A stretch of DNA of 64,000 nucleotides from JBBIND01 sp037444075. Lineage in GTDB: Bacteria > Acidobacteriota > Terriglobia > Bryobacterales > Bryobacteraceae. The stretch lies in contig JBBIND010000005.1 of the NCBI GenBank assembly GCA_037444075.1, forward strand, positions 33,056 to 97,055. Reading direction: 5' to 3'. Made by a program: the position numbers and the translations under genes. Shown one piece after another: positions 18,922-28,093 of the stretch; position 1 is the first letter of the stretch, and each line of letters opens with the position of its first letter. The notes under the pieces were generated by a model, which saw only the letters and a program-made list of their open reading frames with translations, had not been told where the DNA came from and searched no databases.

Positions 18922-20166
18922 ATGCCCCTAGCTGAGAGTAAGCTGGATACTTTGAAATTTGCCATGGCCGTGGATGCTCCGTCTGGAACGCGCATCAGCG
19001 TGGTCGGCGTTGGTGGCGGCGGGTCGAACGCCGTGGCTCAGATGCTGGCCGACGGAGTCGAGGGAGTCCAGTTCAGCGTTATCAACACTGACCAGCAGGC
19101 CCTGAGCGCCTGTCCGGTACCGGCCAAACTGGCAATCGGCGAGAAGATCACCAACGGTCTGGGCGCCGGCTCGGATCCGGCCATAGGCCGGCAGGCGGCG
19201 CTGGAAGATACCGGCCGCATCATTGAGTTGCTGGAAGGCGCCGACATGGTCTTCGTGGCCGCGTGCCTGGGTGGCGGGACAGGGACGGGAGCCTCGCCGG
19301 TGGTTGCCAACCTCGCCAAGGAACTGAATGCCTTGGTGGTGGCCGTGGTCACCACGCCGTTCGCATTCGAGGGACCTCGACGAATGATGCTCGCCGAACA
19401 GGGACTGGCGGAGTTGGCCTCCACGGTCGATGTCGTGATCACCGTCCCGAACGAGAAACTGCTCACCATCCTGCCTGCGGAAGCCACGCTGGATGAAGCG
19501 TTGCGCACGTCGAACGATGTGCTCCGGCAGGCAGTGGAAGGCATCAGCAACATCATCACGACGCCTGGCGTCATCAACCGCGACTTCTCCGATGTCCGCA
19601 GCGCCATGCAAGGCATGGGTTACGCAATGATGGGCACGGCCTCAGCCCGCGGGGAGCATGCGGCCGTGGAAGCCGCCCAATTGGCCATCAGTTCCAAGCT
19701 GCTGGATGAAGGCGGCGTCGCCGGCGCGCGCAGCATCCTGGTTAATTTTACGAGCGCCCCCGGCCGCCTCATGTTGCGAGACTTCTACGCCGCTGCCAGA
19801 TTGATCCGGGAAGCCGCCGCAAACGACGAAGCGCAAATCAGCTTCGGAATCGTGCACGACGAAACGCTGGGTGACGAAGTGAAGGTCACGGTCGTCGCCA
19901 CGGGCTTCCAACGAGCCGCTCAGCGCTTTCCGGAAAGAGCTGAGGCGCCGCGCATCGACGTTGCACCGCCTCCTGCCGCCGACGATCCACAGCTCGCGGC
20001 GCAGCAGGCAGCCGCCGAGTATAAACCCGAGCCGCCCGCTCCGCAACAATCTCAGATTGAGTACCCTCCCGAGCAGCCTTCGGCGCCGCCGGCGGAGGAA
20101 CCGATGGGCCAGAATTACCTGGATATCCCCACCATTCTTCGCCGTGGGCGGCGGCCGCTGCAATAG
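18922..20166 (+). CDS. ftsZ: Tubulin-like division GTPase FtsZ
   Basis: FtsZ forms the cytokinetic ring. The 414-residue protein has a normal GTPase core, with GVGGGGSNAV at the N-terminus and the tubulin signature LGGGTGTGASPVVA near residue 115. The T7-like region contains GVINRDFSDVRSAM. A proline- and glutamine-rich linker of about 60 residues precedes the C-terminal peptide YLDIPTILRRGRR, which resembles the conserved FtsA-binding tail. It closes the dcw cluster. Confidence 0.97.
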   Translation: MPLAESKLDTLKFAMAVDAPSGTRISVVGVGGGGSNAVAQMLADGVEGVQFSVINTDQQALSACPVPAKLAIGEKITNGLGAGSDPAIGRQAALEDTGRIIELLEGADMVFVAACLGGGTGTGASPVVANLAKELNALVVAVVTTPFAFEGPRRMMLAEQGLAELASTVDVVITVPNEKLLTILPAEATLDEALRTSNDVLRQAVEGISNIITTPGVINRDFSDVRSAMQGMGYAMMGTASARGEHAAVEAAQLAISSKLLDEGGVAGARSILVNFTSAPGRLMLRDFYAAARLIREAAANDEAQISFGIVHDETLGDEVKVTVVATGFQRAAQRFPERAEAPRIDVAPPPAADDPQLAAQQAAAEYKPEPPAPQQSQIEYPPEQPSAPPAEEPMGQNYLDIPTILRRGRRPLQ

Positions 20167-20192
20167 TCTCAAGGAGAGCTGAACCCTGAGGC

Positions 20193-20915
20193 ATGAGAGC
20201 TCAGTCGAAGCAGCCGGGGCTTCCGGACGCGGTCATTTCCGTTTTCTCGAACCGTTGACCCACGTCTTCGTGGTGATCCTGCTGATCTCGAATTTGATCG
20301 GCCCGAAAATCTGCGCCATCGGCCCGTTCCGGATCAGCGGGGCTCAGCTGTTCTTTCCGATCACTTAGAACTTCGGAGACGTCTTCACCGAAGTGTACGG
20401 CTACGCTGCCTCGCGCCGCGTGATCTGGACGGGCTTCTTCGCCTCCGCCCTGATGGCCATGATGGGCATCATCGCGGTGGCCTTGCCCCCCCGCGCCGGA
20501 TTGGGGCGGGCAGGCAGCGTTCGCCACCGTGTTTCACTTCGTGCCCCGAATGGTCATCGCCAGCCTGGCGGCTTACTGGGCCGGAGAATTCGCCAACGCC
20601 TACGTGATGGCGAAACTCAAGCTGCGTTTCAAGGGCCGGCATTTGTGGGTCCGCACGATCGGCTCCACGGTCGTCGGCCAGGGTGTCGATACCACGGTGG
20701 TCATGATTTTGGCTTTTGGAGGAACCCTCAGCGCCCCGCTCATTGCAAACCTGATCCTGTCCGGTTATCTGGGCAAGGTCCTGTATGAGGCTGCCGCCAC
20801 GCCCTTAACGTACGCCGTCGTCAACTTCCTCAAGCGCAGGGAGGGCGTGGACGTGTTCGACTGTCAGACTCGCTTCAACCCGTTCACCTCCTCCTCCCGG
20901 GCGCAGTCAGGCTAG
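20193..20915 (+). pseudogene. yhhQ: Queuosine-precursor transporter (YhhQ/VUT family), broken
   Basis: Translated pieces in two frames match the YhhQ family, inner-membrane importers of queuosine precursors. The first piece (from about 20234) reads EPLTHVFVVILLISNLIGPK and LFFPIT, hits TAG at 20366, and continues NFGDVFTEVYGYAASRRVIW. The frame changes in a run of seven C near 20485-20492 to PDWGGQAAFATVFHF and runs to 20915. The only ATG (20193) is in yet another frame. Three lesions suggest a real pseudogene, although the C-run and TAG (for a conserved Tyr) could each be read errors. Confidence 0.75.
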
Positions 20916-20953
20916 CGGCCCGCCTCGCCTATACTGAAGCGAGAGGTGGATCA

Positions 20954-22381
20954 ATGTTCTCCCGCAGACAGCTCTTGAGTATCCTTGGCGCCCTGCCGGC
21001 CGCCGGTGTCTTCTCTCCCGGAAAGGCCTACGCACAGGCTGCCTCGCATTTTGGACACCGGTTGCTCGGCCGCACCGGACGCTGGGTGGTGCCGCTGGGT
21101 CTGGGCGGACAAGGCTCGATTCAGTGGACTGGAGCGAATATCGACCCGGCCGATATCGTGGTCCGCGCCGTCCAACTGGGCATCAACTATCTCGACACTG
21201 CCAATGCCTACGGGCCCAGCCAGATGAACTTCGGCGAGGCTTTTCGCCGCCTGCGGCTGGTTCCTGACAACCCGAATTACAATCATGCACTGCGCGAGAG
21301 GCTGTTTCTCGCCACCAAGACAACGCGACGCTTCTCTCTCGAACGCGGCAGCACCGCCGTGACGGCTGTCGGCGAACTCAAGCGTTCTCTCACTCAGATG
21401 TTCGGCGACGGGAAAGGCCACATTCCCGAGGGAGCCTACGTGGACTCCATCCAAATCCACAATCTCACGAACATGGCGCAGGTGGACCAGGTTTATGAGG
21501 GCATGGAGGAGCGGACTGCCAGCAGGAGCAGAGACAAGATCGGGGCGCTGGCAGGGTTGCTGGACTACCGGGACGGCACCAATTACACGGGTCTGAACCC
21601 CGAGCACCGGCACTACGTCCGCCATATCGGAATCACGGGCCACCAGAGTTCACCTGTGCTGATGAGCGCCTTGCAGCGGGACAAAGGCAACCACATCGAT
21701 ACTCTTCTGGTTGCGCTGAATGCGAATGACCGTCAGTATCAGCCTCATCAGCACAACGTCCTGCCCTTGGCGGTTGCCCGTGGCGTCGGAGTGATCGCCA
21801 TGAAGGTCTTTGCCGACGGAGTCTTCTACGGCAAGGAGCCCGGTTTTTCCAGGACGCCGGAGCACGTCATCCTGGGGATCGGCAAACCGGAAGCCGTCTC
21901 GCCTGTGCCGCTGATCCGGTACCCGCTGGCGCTGCCCGGGGTGGCCTGCGCCATCACAGGGATCGGCCAGATCAACCGGGAATCGGAAGAGAATGACCAA
22001 CTCGTGGTCAACCTGGCAGCCGCTCTTACTGACCTCGCTTCGGAGCATGAGCTTCGGCAGATCGAGGAGGAATTAGCCGCCCGGCACGGGAAGAAGACGA
22101 ACTACTTTCAGGACGCTTCTCGCGGGCTCGTCCAGCCAACGGAAGTAGGAACACACAAAGACGGGGATCGCCTCATAGTGAAGTGGAACTCGGCGCTGGC
22201 CGGAGCCGAGCCGGTTCTCTCTTACTCGGTGTTCGCGGGCGAAAAACTGCTGGCTTCCCTGCCCTATAGGCCACAAGTCAGTCAGGAGCCGCTTAGCGTA
22301 ACGCTGGACACGGCAGCGGTGGGCGACCAGCCCATTACGGTACTGGCCTCGGAGGCGCCTCCCCGCCGGCTCCCGGCGTGA
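20954..22381 (+). CDS. Exported aldo/keto reductase-family protein
   Basis: The 475-residue protein starts with SRRQLLSILGALPAAGVFS, a twin-arginine-like export signal ending near an AYAQA cleavage site. The aldo/keto reductase barrel follows: GLGGQGSIQWTG, INYLDTANAYGPSQMNFGEA (active-site Asp and Tyr region) and VDSIQIHNLTN. A C-terminal beta domain of about 90 residues is added. Such proteins are common in Acidobacteriota; the substrate is unknown. A TATACT -10-like hexamer lies at 20930-20935, so it probably has its own promoter. Confidence 0.8.
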   Translation: MFSRRQLLSILGALPAAGVFSPGKAYAQAASHFGHRLLGRTGRWVVPLGLGGQGSIQWTGANIDPADIVVRAVQLGINYLDTANAYGPSQMNFGEAFRRLRLVPDNPNYNHALRERLFLATKTTRRFSLERGSTAVTAVGELKRSLTQMFGDGKGHIPEGAYVDSIQIHNLTNMAQVDQVYEGMEERTASRSRDKIGALAGLLDYRDGTNYTGLNPEHRHYVRHIGITGHQSSPVLMSALQRDKGNHIDTLLVALNANDRQYQPHQHNVLPLAVARGVGVIAMKVFADGVFYGKEPGFSRTPEHVILGIGKPEAVSPVPLIRYPLALPGVACAITGIGQINRESEENDQLVVNLAAALTDLASEHELRQIEEELAARHGKKTNYFQDASRGLVQPTEVGTHKDGDRLIVKWNSALAGAEPVLSYSVFAGEKLLASLPYRPQVSQEPLSVTLDTAAVGDQPITVLASEAPPRRLPA

Positions 22382-22405
22382 GCCGCAAGCCATTGGCGGA
22401 GTCGT

Positions 22406-22427
22406 GGCCAGGGGAGGCTTCCCGGCC
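22406..22427. terminator. Hairpin between convergent genes
   Basis: GGCCAGGG at 22406-22413 pairs with CCCGGCC at 22421-22427 (one bulged A) around a 7-base loop. It lies between the stop codons of the convergent aldo/keto reductase and protease genes and could end transcription from both sides. There is no T-run. Confidence 0.4.
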
Positions 22428-23581
22428 TAGAGGCGCTCCTCCGGCGCTTCTCCGAGTTCGACCTTGAGTTTCATGCTGCGACCCTCGCGGTAGATGTTCA
22501 GTTCGATGGTGTCCCCGGGCCGTTTGCGGCCCAGCGCACGGTTCAACGCGTCGGGCGCGTCGATGGCTCTCCCGTCAACCGCCATGATGAGATCCCCGCC
22601 CACAGCGACCTCCGTGAGTCCGATCACCACCCACTGGCGCGCGCCGCGGATGCCGGCCGCGTGAGCGGCTGAACCTCGCGCGACTTCATAGACCAGCAAG
22701 CCGCCCTGCCGCGGCAGTTCGATCTCTTCAGCCAGGTCCCCGGAGACATAAACGCCACTCACTCCGAGCCGCGGCCGGCCGAATTTGCGCCCGGCGCGGT
22801 AATCCTCCAGCATCAGCTTGGCCCTGTTGATGGGCATCGCAAAGCCGATGCCGATGTTCCCGCCCGGGCCGTAGATGGCCGTGTTGACCCCGATAACGCT
22901 GCCCTGCGAATCCAGCAGCGGACCGCCGCTGTTGCCGGGATTGATCGCCGCGTCGGTTTGAAACATGTTCTCCAGTTCGCGGCCGGTCTCATCCCGGATG
23001 GTGCGTCCCAGAGAGCTGATGACACCCGTCGTCAGCGTGCCGGAAAGAAACCCGAAGGGGTTGCCAATGGCCAGAACCTTCTGACCTACCTGGACGCTTT
23101 CGGAGTCGCCCAGCCTCAGCCAGGGAAGCTTTTGCTTGGCTTCGATTCTAAGCAGAGCCAGGTCGTTGGCCGGATCCCGCACCAGCACCTGCGCTTTGTA
23201 CCGGCTCTGATCCGCGAGCGCCACCTGAATCTCCGGCGCGCGCCCGCTGATGACATGATTGTTCGTCAGAATGAGCCCGTCCTCGTTGATCAGAAAACCG
23301 GAGCCCGTCTCTCGCGAAGGATACACGTCAAAAAACCAGCCTCGCCGGAAGACGGTGCTGGTGATGGCAACCGTGGCCGAGTTAGCGGATTTGTAGACTT
23401 CGATGTTGTTCAGCTCATCGCTGCTCAATCCCGCCGAGCGCGCCACCGCCGGCCCGGACCACAGCGGTTTGTCGGACCGGAATGACTGGAGCAGACGGCG
23501 TGGAATCCAGCTGCCACCTGTGGACAACCAGACGAATGCGCCCACCAGCAGGGCGACCAGAAAGAGGGTTCGCAATTTCAT
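22427..23581 (-). CDS. HtrA/DegP-like S1C serine protease with PDZ domain
   Basis: The 384-residue protein has an N-terminal membrane helix (about residues 5-22) and then a trypsin-like domain. The catalytic residues are visible in ILTNNHVISG (His), DPANDLALLRIE (Asp) and NPGNSGGPLLDSQG (Ser). A single C-terminal PDZ domain covers roughly residues 280-378. This is the DegS-like layout: a periplasmic, membrane-anchored quality-control protease. Its stop and start abut coaE, which lies upstream in the same minus-strand run. Confidence 0.9.
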   Translation of the reverse strand: MKLRTLFLVALLVGAFVWLSTGGSWIPRRLLQSFRSDKPLWSGPAVARSAGLSSDELNNIEVYKSANSATVAITSTVFRRGWFFDVYPSRETGSGFLINEDGLILTNNHVISGRAPEIQVALADQSRYKAQVLVRDPANDLALLRIEAKQKLPWLRLGDSESVQVGQKVLAIGNPFGFLSGTLTTGVISSLGRTIRDETGRELENMFQTDAAINPGNSGGPLLDSQGSVIGVNTAIYGPGGNIGIGFAMPINRAKLMLEDYRAGRKFGRPRLGVSGVYVSGDLAEEIELPRQGGLLVYEVARGSAAHAAGIRGARQWVVIGLTEVAVGGDLIMAVDGRAIDAPDALNRALGRKRPGDTIELNIYREGRSMKLKVELGEAPEERL

Positions 23582-24183
23582 ACGGTTGGTCTCCGCAGCA
23601 TTTCGTAGACTTCTCTTACTCGCACGGCGGTCTCCTCCTTGCTGCCCGAAGTGTCGATCACGTAGTCAGCCAGTTTGCGTTTTTCCTCAATCGGCAACTG
23701 CCTGCTCAATCTTGCTTCCACTTCCTCGCGGCTGGCGCCTTCCCGCCTCAGAGCACGCTCCATCTGCTGCTCCTGTGTGCAGTGAACGACGATCAAATGG
23801 TCGTAGCGGTGATGGCTGCCGGCTTCCACCAGGATGGCCGCCTCAACGACGGCGATGCCGTCGGGATGAGCCGCGAAGTACTTCTCGATTAACGCATCCT
23901 CCAACCGAATCACTGCCGGATGCACCAACCCATTGAGCACTGCCAGCCGGTCCGGGTCATGGAAGACTTGGGAGGCAAGCAGGTGCCGATCGATCGTTCC
24001 ATCTTTCTTCAGGATACCGCTTCCGAATTCCCGAACTACAGCGTCAAAGACCTCGCCGCCCGGCTGCATCAGGCGGTGCGCAAGCTCGTCGGCCTGAATC
24101 CAATAGCAGCCCAGTTCAGCCAGGGTCTTGCCAACAAAGCTTTTGCCGCTGGCCAGCCCGCCTGTCAAACCTACCCGGAGCAT
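23578..24183 (-). CDS. coaE: Dephospho-CoA kinase
   Basis: CoaE phosphorylates dephospho-CoA in the last step of coenzyme A synthesis. ATG 24183 gives 201 residues, the usual length, starting LRVGLTGGLASGKS (the P-loop) and continuing IQADELAH and HRYDHLIVVHC. The longer frame back to 24324 is antisense-free but lies within folD and is rejected. It overlaps folD by 13 bases and the downstream protease start by four. Confidence 0.93.
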   Translation of the reverse strand: MLRVGLTGGLASGKSFVGKTLAELGCYWIQADELAHRLMQPGGEVFDAVVREFGSGILKKDGTIDRHLLASQVFHDPDRLAVLNGLVHPAVIRLEDALIEKYFAAHPDGIAVVEAAILVEAGSHHRYDHLIVVHCTQEQQMERALRREGASREEVEARLSRQLPIEEKRKLADYVIDTSGSKEETAVRVREVYEMLRRPTV

Positions 24184-25097
24184 CCTCCCGGCCCTCGCTC
24201 CGCCGCCTCGACAGTGTTGACCATCAGCAGAGCAATCGTCAGCGGACCAACGCCGCCCGGCACCGGAGTGTAGGCCGCCGCCCGTAGGGCGACCTGCGTC
24301 GGATGAACATCGCCGACCAGGCAACTCCCCTTCCGGTCGAATTCGGCCAGCCGTTCGGGCGCCCCCTCAAAAAGCTGCTCGGCGATCTTGCGGTCTGAAA
24401 TCCGGTTGATGCCCACGTCGATCACCGTCGCGCCGCTCCCGATGAAATCCCCGGTCACGAACGCGGGCCGGCCCATGGCGGCCACCAGGATATCCGCGCG
24501 CCGGCACTCGTCCGGCAAATGAGCCGTCTTGGAATGACAGACGGTGACCGTGGCGTTGGCGTGCATCAGCATCAAGGCCATGGGTTTGCCTACAATGTCG
24601 CTGCGGCCCACGATTACGGCGCGGCGCCCGGCGACGGGGATGTCATAGCGCCTCAGCATCTGCATGATTCCGGCCGGTGTGCAGGGCCGCGGACCGGGCC
24701 GCCCCGTGACCAGGTTTCCAACGTTGAGCGGATGGAAACCATCGACATCCTTTTCCGGAGCCACGGCCAGAAGCACGCGCCGCGCATCCACGCCTGCGGG
24801 CAGCGGAAGCTGCACCAGGATGCCGTGGATCTCCGGACGCACGTTCAGTCCGGCAATGATCTCCAGTAACTCCTCGGTGGTAACGTCTTCCGGCGGTGTG
24901 ATCTTCTCGCTGTAGATACCCAATCCTTCACAGGCCTTCACCTTGTTGCGGACGTAGATCTCCGATGCCGGATCATTCCCCGCCAGGATCACCGCCAGGC
25001 CGGGCGGGCGCCCACACTCGCGCAGACGCACGACTCTCTCAGCGAGTTCCTTCAGGATCTCATCACGCACCCACTTGCCATCAAGCACCTTTGCCAT
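24171..25097 (-). CDS. folD: Bifunctional methylenetetrahydrofolate dehydrogenase/cyclohydrolase FolD
   Basis: FolD interconverts methylene-, methenyl- and formyl-tetrahydrofolate in the cytoplasm. The 308-residue protein shows SEIYVRNKVKACEGLGI with the catalytic lysine region, GILVQLPLP, EKDVDGFHPLNVG, and the NADP-binding VIVGRSDIVGKPMA. Length is normal. It lies between coaE and the permease gene on the minus strand. Confidence 0.96.
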   Translation of the reverse strand: MAKVLDGKWVRDEILKELAERVVRLRECGRPPGLAVILAGNDPASEIYVRNKVKACEGLGIYSEKITPPEDVTTEELLEIIAGLNVRPEIHGILVQLPLPAGVDARRVLLAVAPEKDVDGFHPLNVGNLVTGRPGPRPCTPAGIMQMLRRYDIPVAGRRAVIVGRSDIVGKPMALMLMHANATVTVCHSKTAHLPDECRRADILVAAMGRPAFVTGDFIGSGATVIDVGINRISDRKIAEQLFEGAPERLAEFDRKGSCLVGDVHPTQVALRAAAYTPVPGGVGPLTIALLMVNTVEAAERGPGGCSG

Positions 25098-25100
25098 GTC

Positions 25101-26525
25101 TCAACCTTCCTGCTGTCCGCGCTTCTTGATTTGGAAATGATAGACTGCGGCACCTGTGGCAATGGTCAGGATGGCGGCGAAGGACACTTTGGGAGCCAGC
25201 GTCAGCCCGAACAGGAACATCCAGGCGCCTACCAACAGGAAGAAGGCGGGCATCAGGGGGAAGGCGAAACTCACCACCCTAAGTTTCTGCCAACCGGGTC
25301 TGCGGCGCAGGAAGAACAGGCTGGCGACGGACATGACGGCGAAGAAGTTCAGCGTGATGCCGATGTAGAAGAACAACTGCGCAAACGGCGTGGCCGTCAT
25401 CAGCATCGCGCAGACGCCTTGGCAGACGATGGCTGCCACTGGTGTGTGCCAGCGCCGGTTGACCTTCGCCGCCATGGGGAAAAACGCCCCGTTCTTGGCC
25501 ATGGCGTAGTAAACGCGCGGACCAATCGTCACCATCGCGTTCACCGTCGAAACCAGGCTGAGCGCCATCAGCGCGCTGAAGACTCCCGCCATTTGCGGGC
25601 CAAACAGATCCAACGCCGCGAGGGAGCCTACCGCCAGCACGCCCTTCATCTGCTCCAACGGCGTGGCATAGATGAAGACCATGTTCAGGCCGACGTACAG
25701 CACGGCTACCAGCACGGTGCCCACAGCGAGGGCAATCGGCAGCGTGCGCGCCGGATCCCGAAGTTCCTCCGCGACGTAAGTCGCCGCGTTCCAGCCGCTA
25801 TAGCTTGCATAAATGAAGAACAGGCTGATGGCGAACTGCGCCACGAGCGGAGTGGTCGAAGTGCGTTCCGCGGTTTCCGAGAAATGGCCCCAATCACCCG
25901 TGCCCGCCGAGAATCCCAGGCCGATGAAGGCCAGCACGACGAGGATCTTCGTCAGCGTAAGCACGTTTTGAAGACGCGCCACGCGGCGCACCCCAAAGAA
26001 ATTGACGACCGTGAAGAGGATGATCAGAGAGCAGGCTGCCATTTGCGCGCCGCCGAGCTTGATGGACCAGGTGCCCGTCCCAAGCGCGTAAGCGGCGTTC
26101 TCCTGCTTGAGCGAGGGGAAGAAATAGCCCAGGTAATCGGAGAACGCCAGCGATGCCGCGGCAATCGGCGCGGAGAAACCAGCAAAGAAAGAAACCCAGC
26201 CGGTCATGAAGCCCCAGGTGGGGCCGAAAGCCTGCGTCAGGTAAACGTACTCTCCGCCGGAACTCGGGAAGTTGACTCCCAATTCCGAGTAGCAGAAGGC
26301 GCCTGCCAGAGCGCAGGCGGCGCCTACTATCCAGATCAGCAGCACGAGCGATGGGGAACCTAAATCACCCGCCAGGAAACCGCTGGTTGTGAAGATGCCC
26401 GTCCCCACCATGTTGGAAACCACCAGCGCCGCTGCGCTCGTGATACCCAATTGCCTCAACAAACCGGCTGGCTTGGAGGCGCCGGAAGTTGACGAAGGAG
26501 GCTGGTTCGAAGTCACGTCGGCCAT
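25101..26525 (-). CDS. APC-superfamily amino-acid permease
   Basis: The 474-residue protein has about twelve hydrophobic segments and the family start GITSAAALVVSNMVGTGIFTTSGF, where the unwound first helix binds substrate. GGEYVYLTQAFGPTWGF follows in helix 3. It is an inner-membrane amino-acid transporter or exchanger; the substrate cannot be read from sequence. I chose ATG 26525 (MADVTSN) over the start at 26564. Its 3' end is three bases before folD. Confidence 0.85.
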   Translation of the reverse strand: MADVTSNQPPSSTSGASKPAGLLRQLGITSAAALVVSNMVGTGIFTTSGFLAGDLGSPSLVLLIWIVGAACALAGAFCYSELGVNFPSSGGEYVYLTQAFGPTWGFMTGWVSFFAGFSAPIAAASLAFSDYLGYFFPSLKQENAAYALGTGTWSIKLGGAQMAACSLIILFTVVNFFGVRRVARLQNVLTLTKILVVLAFIGLGFSAGTGDWGHFSETAERTSTTPLVAQFAISLFFIYASYSGWNAATYVAEELRDPARTLPIALAVGTVLVAVLYVGLNMVFIYATPLEQMKGVLAVGSLAALDLFGPQMAGVFSALMALSLVSTVNAMVTIGPRVYYAMAKNGAFFPMAAKVNRRWHTPVAAIVCQGVCAMLMTATPFAQLFFYIGITLNFFAVMSVASLFFLRRRPGWQKLRVVSFAFPLMPAFFLLVGAWMFLFGLTLAPKVSFAAILTIATGAAVYHFQIKKRGQQEG

Positions 26526-26630
26526 TGTATGTCTAAACGGGTCAGTAGATGATCCTGAAGGCAAAAGCTTTTCTGGTTTCCGCCAGACGCGGATTTGGAC
26601 ATGTGAGGCGAAAGATCATACCATTCAATT

Positions 26631-27323
26631 ATGCGGCATTTCCTGGCGGTAGCCTTGGCGGCAGCCTCAGCGGCCTGCGGTCAGGATGATTACCGCGCCC
26701 AACGAGAGAGCATGGTCCGCTACCAGATCGAGGAGCGCGGAATCCAGCGCCGCGATGTGCTGCGAGTGCTGCGCGAGACGCCGCGCCACCTGTTCATGCC
26801 CCGCGCCCTGTGGTCTCAGGCTTATGACGATACGCCGCTCCCCATCGGTTACGGTCAGACGATTTCGCAGCCATACATTGTGGCCTTCATGACCGAACGT
26901 CTGGAGCCGGCTAAGCATCACCGGGCACTCGAAATCGGCACAGGCTCCGGTTATCAGGCGGCTGTCCTGGCTCCCCTGGTGGCTCACGTTTACACCATGG
27001 AGATAGTCCCCGAGTTAGCTGCTTCCGCTCGGGAGACGCTGGCCAAATTAGGCTACAAGAACGTGACGGTTCTCCACGGTGATGGCTACAAAGGCTGGCC
27101 GGAAGAGGCTCCGTTTGACCGCATCATCCTCACAGCGGCGCCTCCCGAGGTGCCCCAGGCATTGCTGGACCAGCTCAAGCCGGGTGGCTTGCTTTTGGCG
27201 CCGGTGGGACGCACCAGCTTCACGCAGGAGCTCGTGCTCATAGAAAAGTCCAAGGATGGCAAACTCCGCCGGCGCGCCATACTGCCTGTGCGCTTTGTCC
27301 CCATGGTGCCTGGAAAGAATTGA
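26631..27323 (+). CDS. pcm: Exported protein-L-isoaspartate O-methyltransferase
   Basis: PCM repairs isoaspartyl residues using SAM. The 230 residues contain DTPLPIGYGQTISQPYIVA, the SAM loop LEIGTGSGYQAAVLAPL, and the LKPGGLLLAPVG strand. Unlike the usual cytosolic enzyme it begins with a hydrophobic signal-like stretch (LAVALAAASAACGQ) containing a possible lipobox Cys at residue 16, so it may act in the periplasm. It is divergent from the permease gene with a 105-base shared spacer that contains an AAAAGCTTTT palindrome. Confidence 0.88.
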   Translation: MRHFLAVALAAASAACGQDDYRAQRESMVRYQIEERGIQRRDVLRVLRETPRHLFMPRALWSQAYDDTPLPIGYGQTISQPYIVAFMTERLEPAKHHRALEIGTGSGYQAAVLAPLVAHVYTMEIVPELAASARETLAKLGYKNVTVLHGDGYKGWPEEAPFDRIILTAAPPEVPQALLDQLKPGGLLLAPVGRTSFTQELVLIEKSKDGKLRRRAILPVRFVPMVPGKN

Positions 27324-27339
27324 CACATTCGGCCTCCGC

Positions 27340-27510
27340 ATGAATCTTTCCCTTTTTCCACTCGCTGAATATTGGTGGTTCTACCTGGTCTTCACGGGCT
27401 TCGTGCTCGTGCTGTTGGCCATTGACCTTGGTGTTTTCCACCGCGAAGCGCATACCGTTTCCATGGGTGTCCCGCGGCTGGCTGCAAACCATACAGCAGC
27501 TTTGCGGTAA
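27340..27510 (+). pseudogene. TerC/Alx-family membrane protein, N-terminal stub only
   Basis: The 56-residue frame opens LFPLAEYWWFYLVFTGFVLV and LAIDLGVFHREAHTVS, which is the first helix and loop of TerC-type metal-related membrane proteins (about 300 residues). After about 37 residues it diverges and stops at 27510. No further TerC sequence follows before the archaemetzincin gene, so the remainder was deleted. Confidence 0.6.
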
Positions 27511-27564
27511 TTGATGATTCGGACGGTTGTCCGCTGCTCTCCGGCGCCTTCCAAGCCTAACTCC

Positions 27565-28092
27565 CTAGCCGTGCGCCAGGTTCCAGCTGCATTCGATGCA
27601 GTAGGAAGCGCGCTTCAAGTCCAGCATCTCGACGGAGTAGCTTGAGGCCATGGCGCACTGCCAGTCCTCGCAGTGCCGCAGCCACCGGGTATGGCCAAGT
27701 TCGTGAAGCGCTTCCTTCTTCAGGCGCTCAAAAAGCAGTTCCTGGTTGGCCGGCAGCCCGTAGTAACGCTCGTGGAGGCGGTGCAGAGAAACCAGCGCCG
27801 CTGGTCCACCCAGCTGCGCTTCGCCATAGACAAATGTCAGCACGGGCACGTACAGATCCAGATCCGTAAGGCCTAGCACAACCGCCTCCGGTTCACCAGC
27901 CTGAAGCGCCAGCCGCTCGAGGATGGCGGTTGAGTAATACTGCTTGCGCTCTTGATGGTAGGCGAAACTCACGTCCAGCACGGTCTCGCTCACCCGGCAG
28001 GAAACGCGGAAGGTGCGTGCGAGAAAGGCCGCCAACCTGTCCATCAGGTGGAGCGGGGCCGTCCCGGCAGCCACCAGCCGGATCCCAGCCAT
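27565..28092 (-). CDS. amzA: Archaemetzincin-family zinc metallopeptidase
   Basis: The 175-residue protein has the extended zinc motif HELGHTRWLRHC followed by the cysteine-rich stretch CEDWQCAMASSY and CIEC near the C-terminus. This is the peptidase family M54 signature, with three His, a Glu and conserved Cys. ATG 28092 begins right after the response-regulator stop at 28094; the longer frame lies inside that gene. It is the last gene of the redox/signalling operon. Its cellular role in bacteria is unknown. Confidence 0.88.
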   Translation of the reverse strand: MAGIRLVAAGTAPLHLMDRLAAFLARTFRVSCRVSETVLDVSFAYHQERKQYYSTAILERLALQAGEPEAVVLGLTDLDLYVPVLTFVYGEAQLGGPAALVSLHRLHERYYGLPANQELLFERLKKEALHELGHTRWLRHCEDWQCAMASSYSVEMLDLKRASYCIECSWNLAHG

Positions 28093-28093
28093 G

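Noticed and set aside
25131..26363. Plus-strand open frame of 410 codons across the permease gene
   Set aside because: Composition is rich in R, H, E and Q with no domain, and the opposite strand encodes a clear twelve-helix permease.
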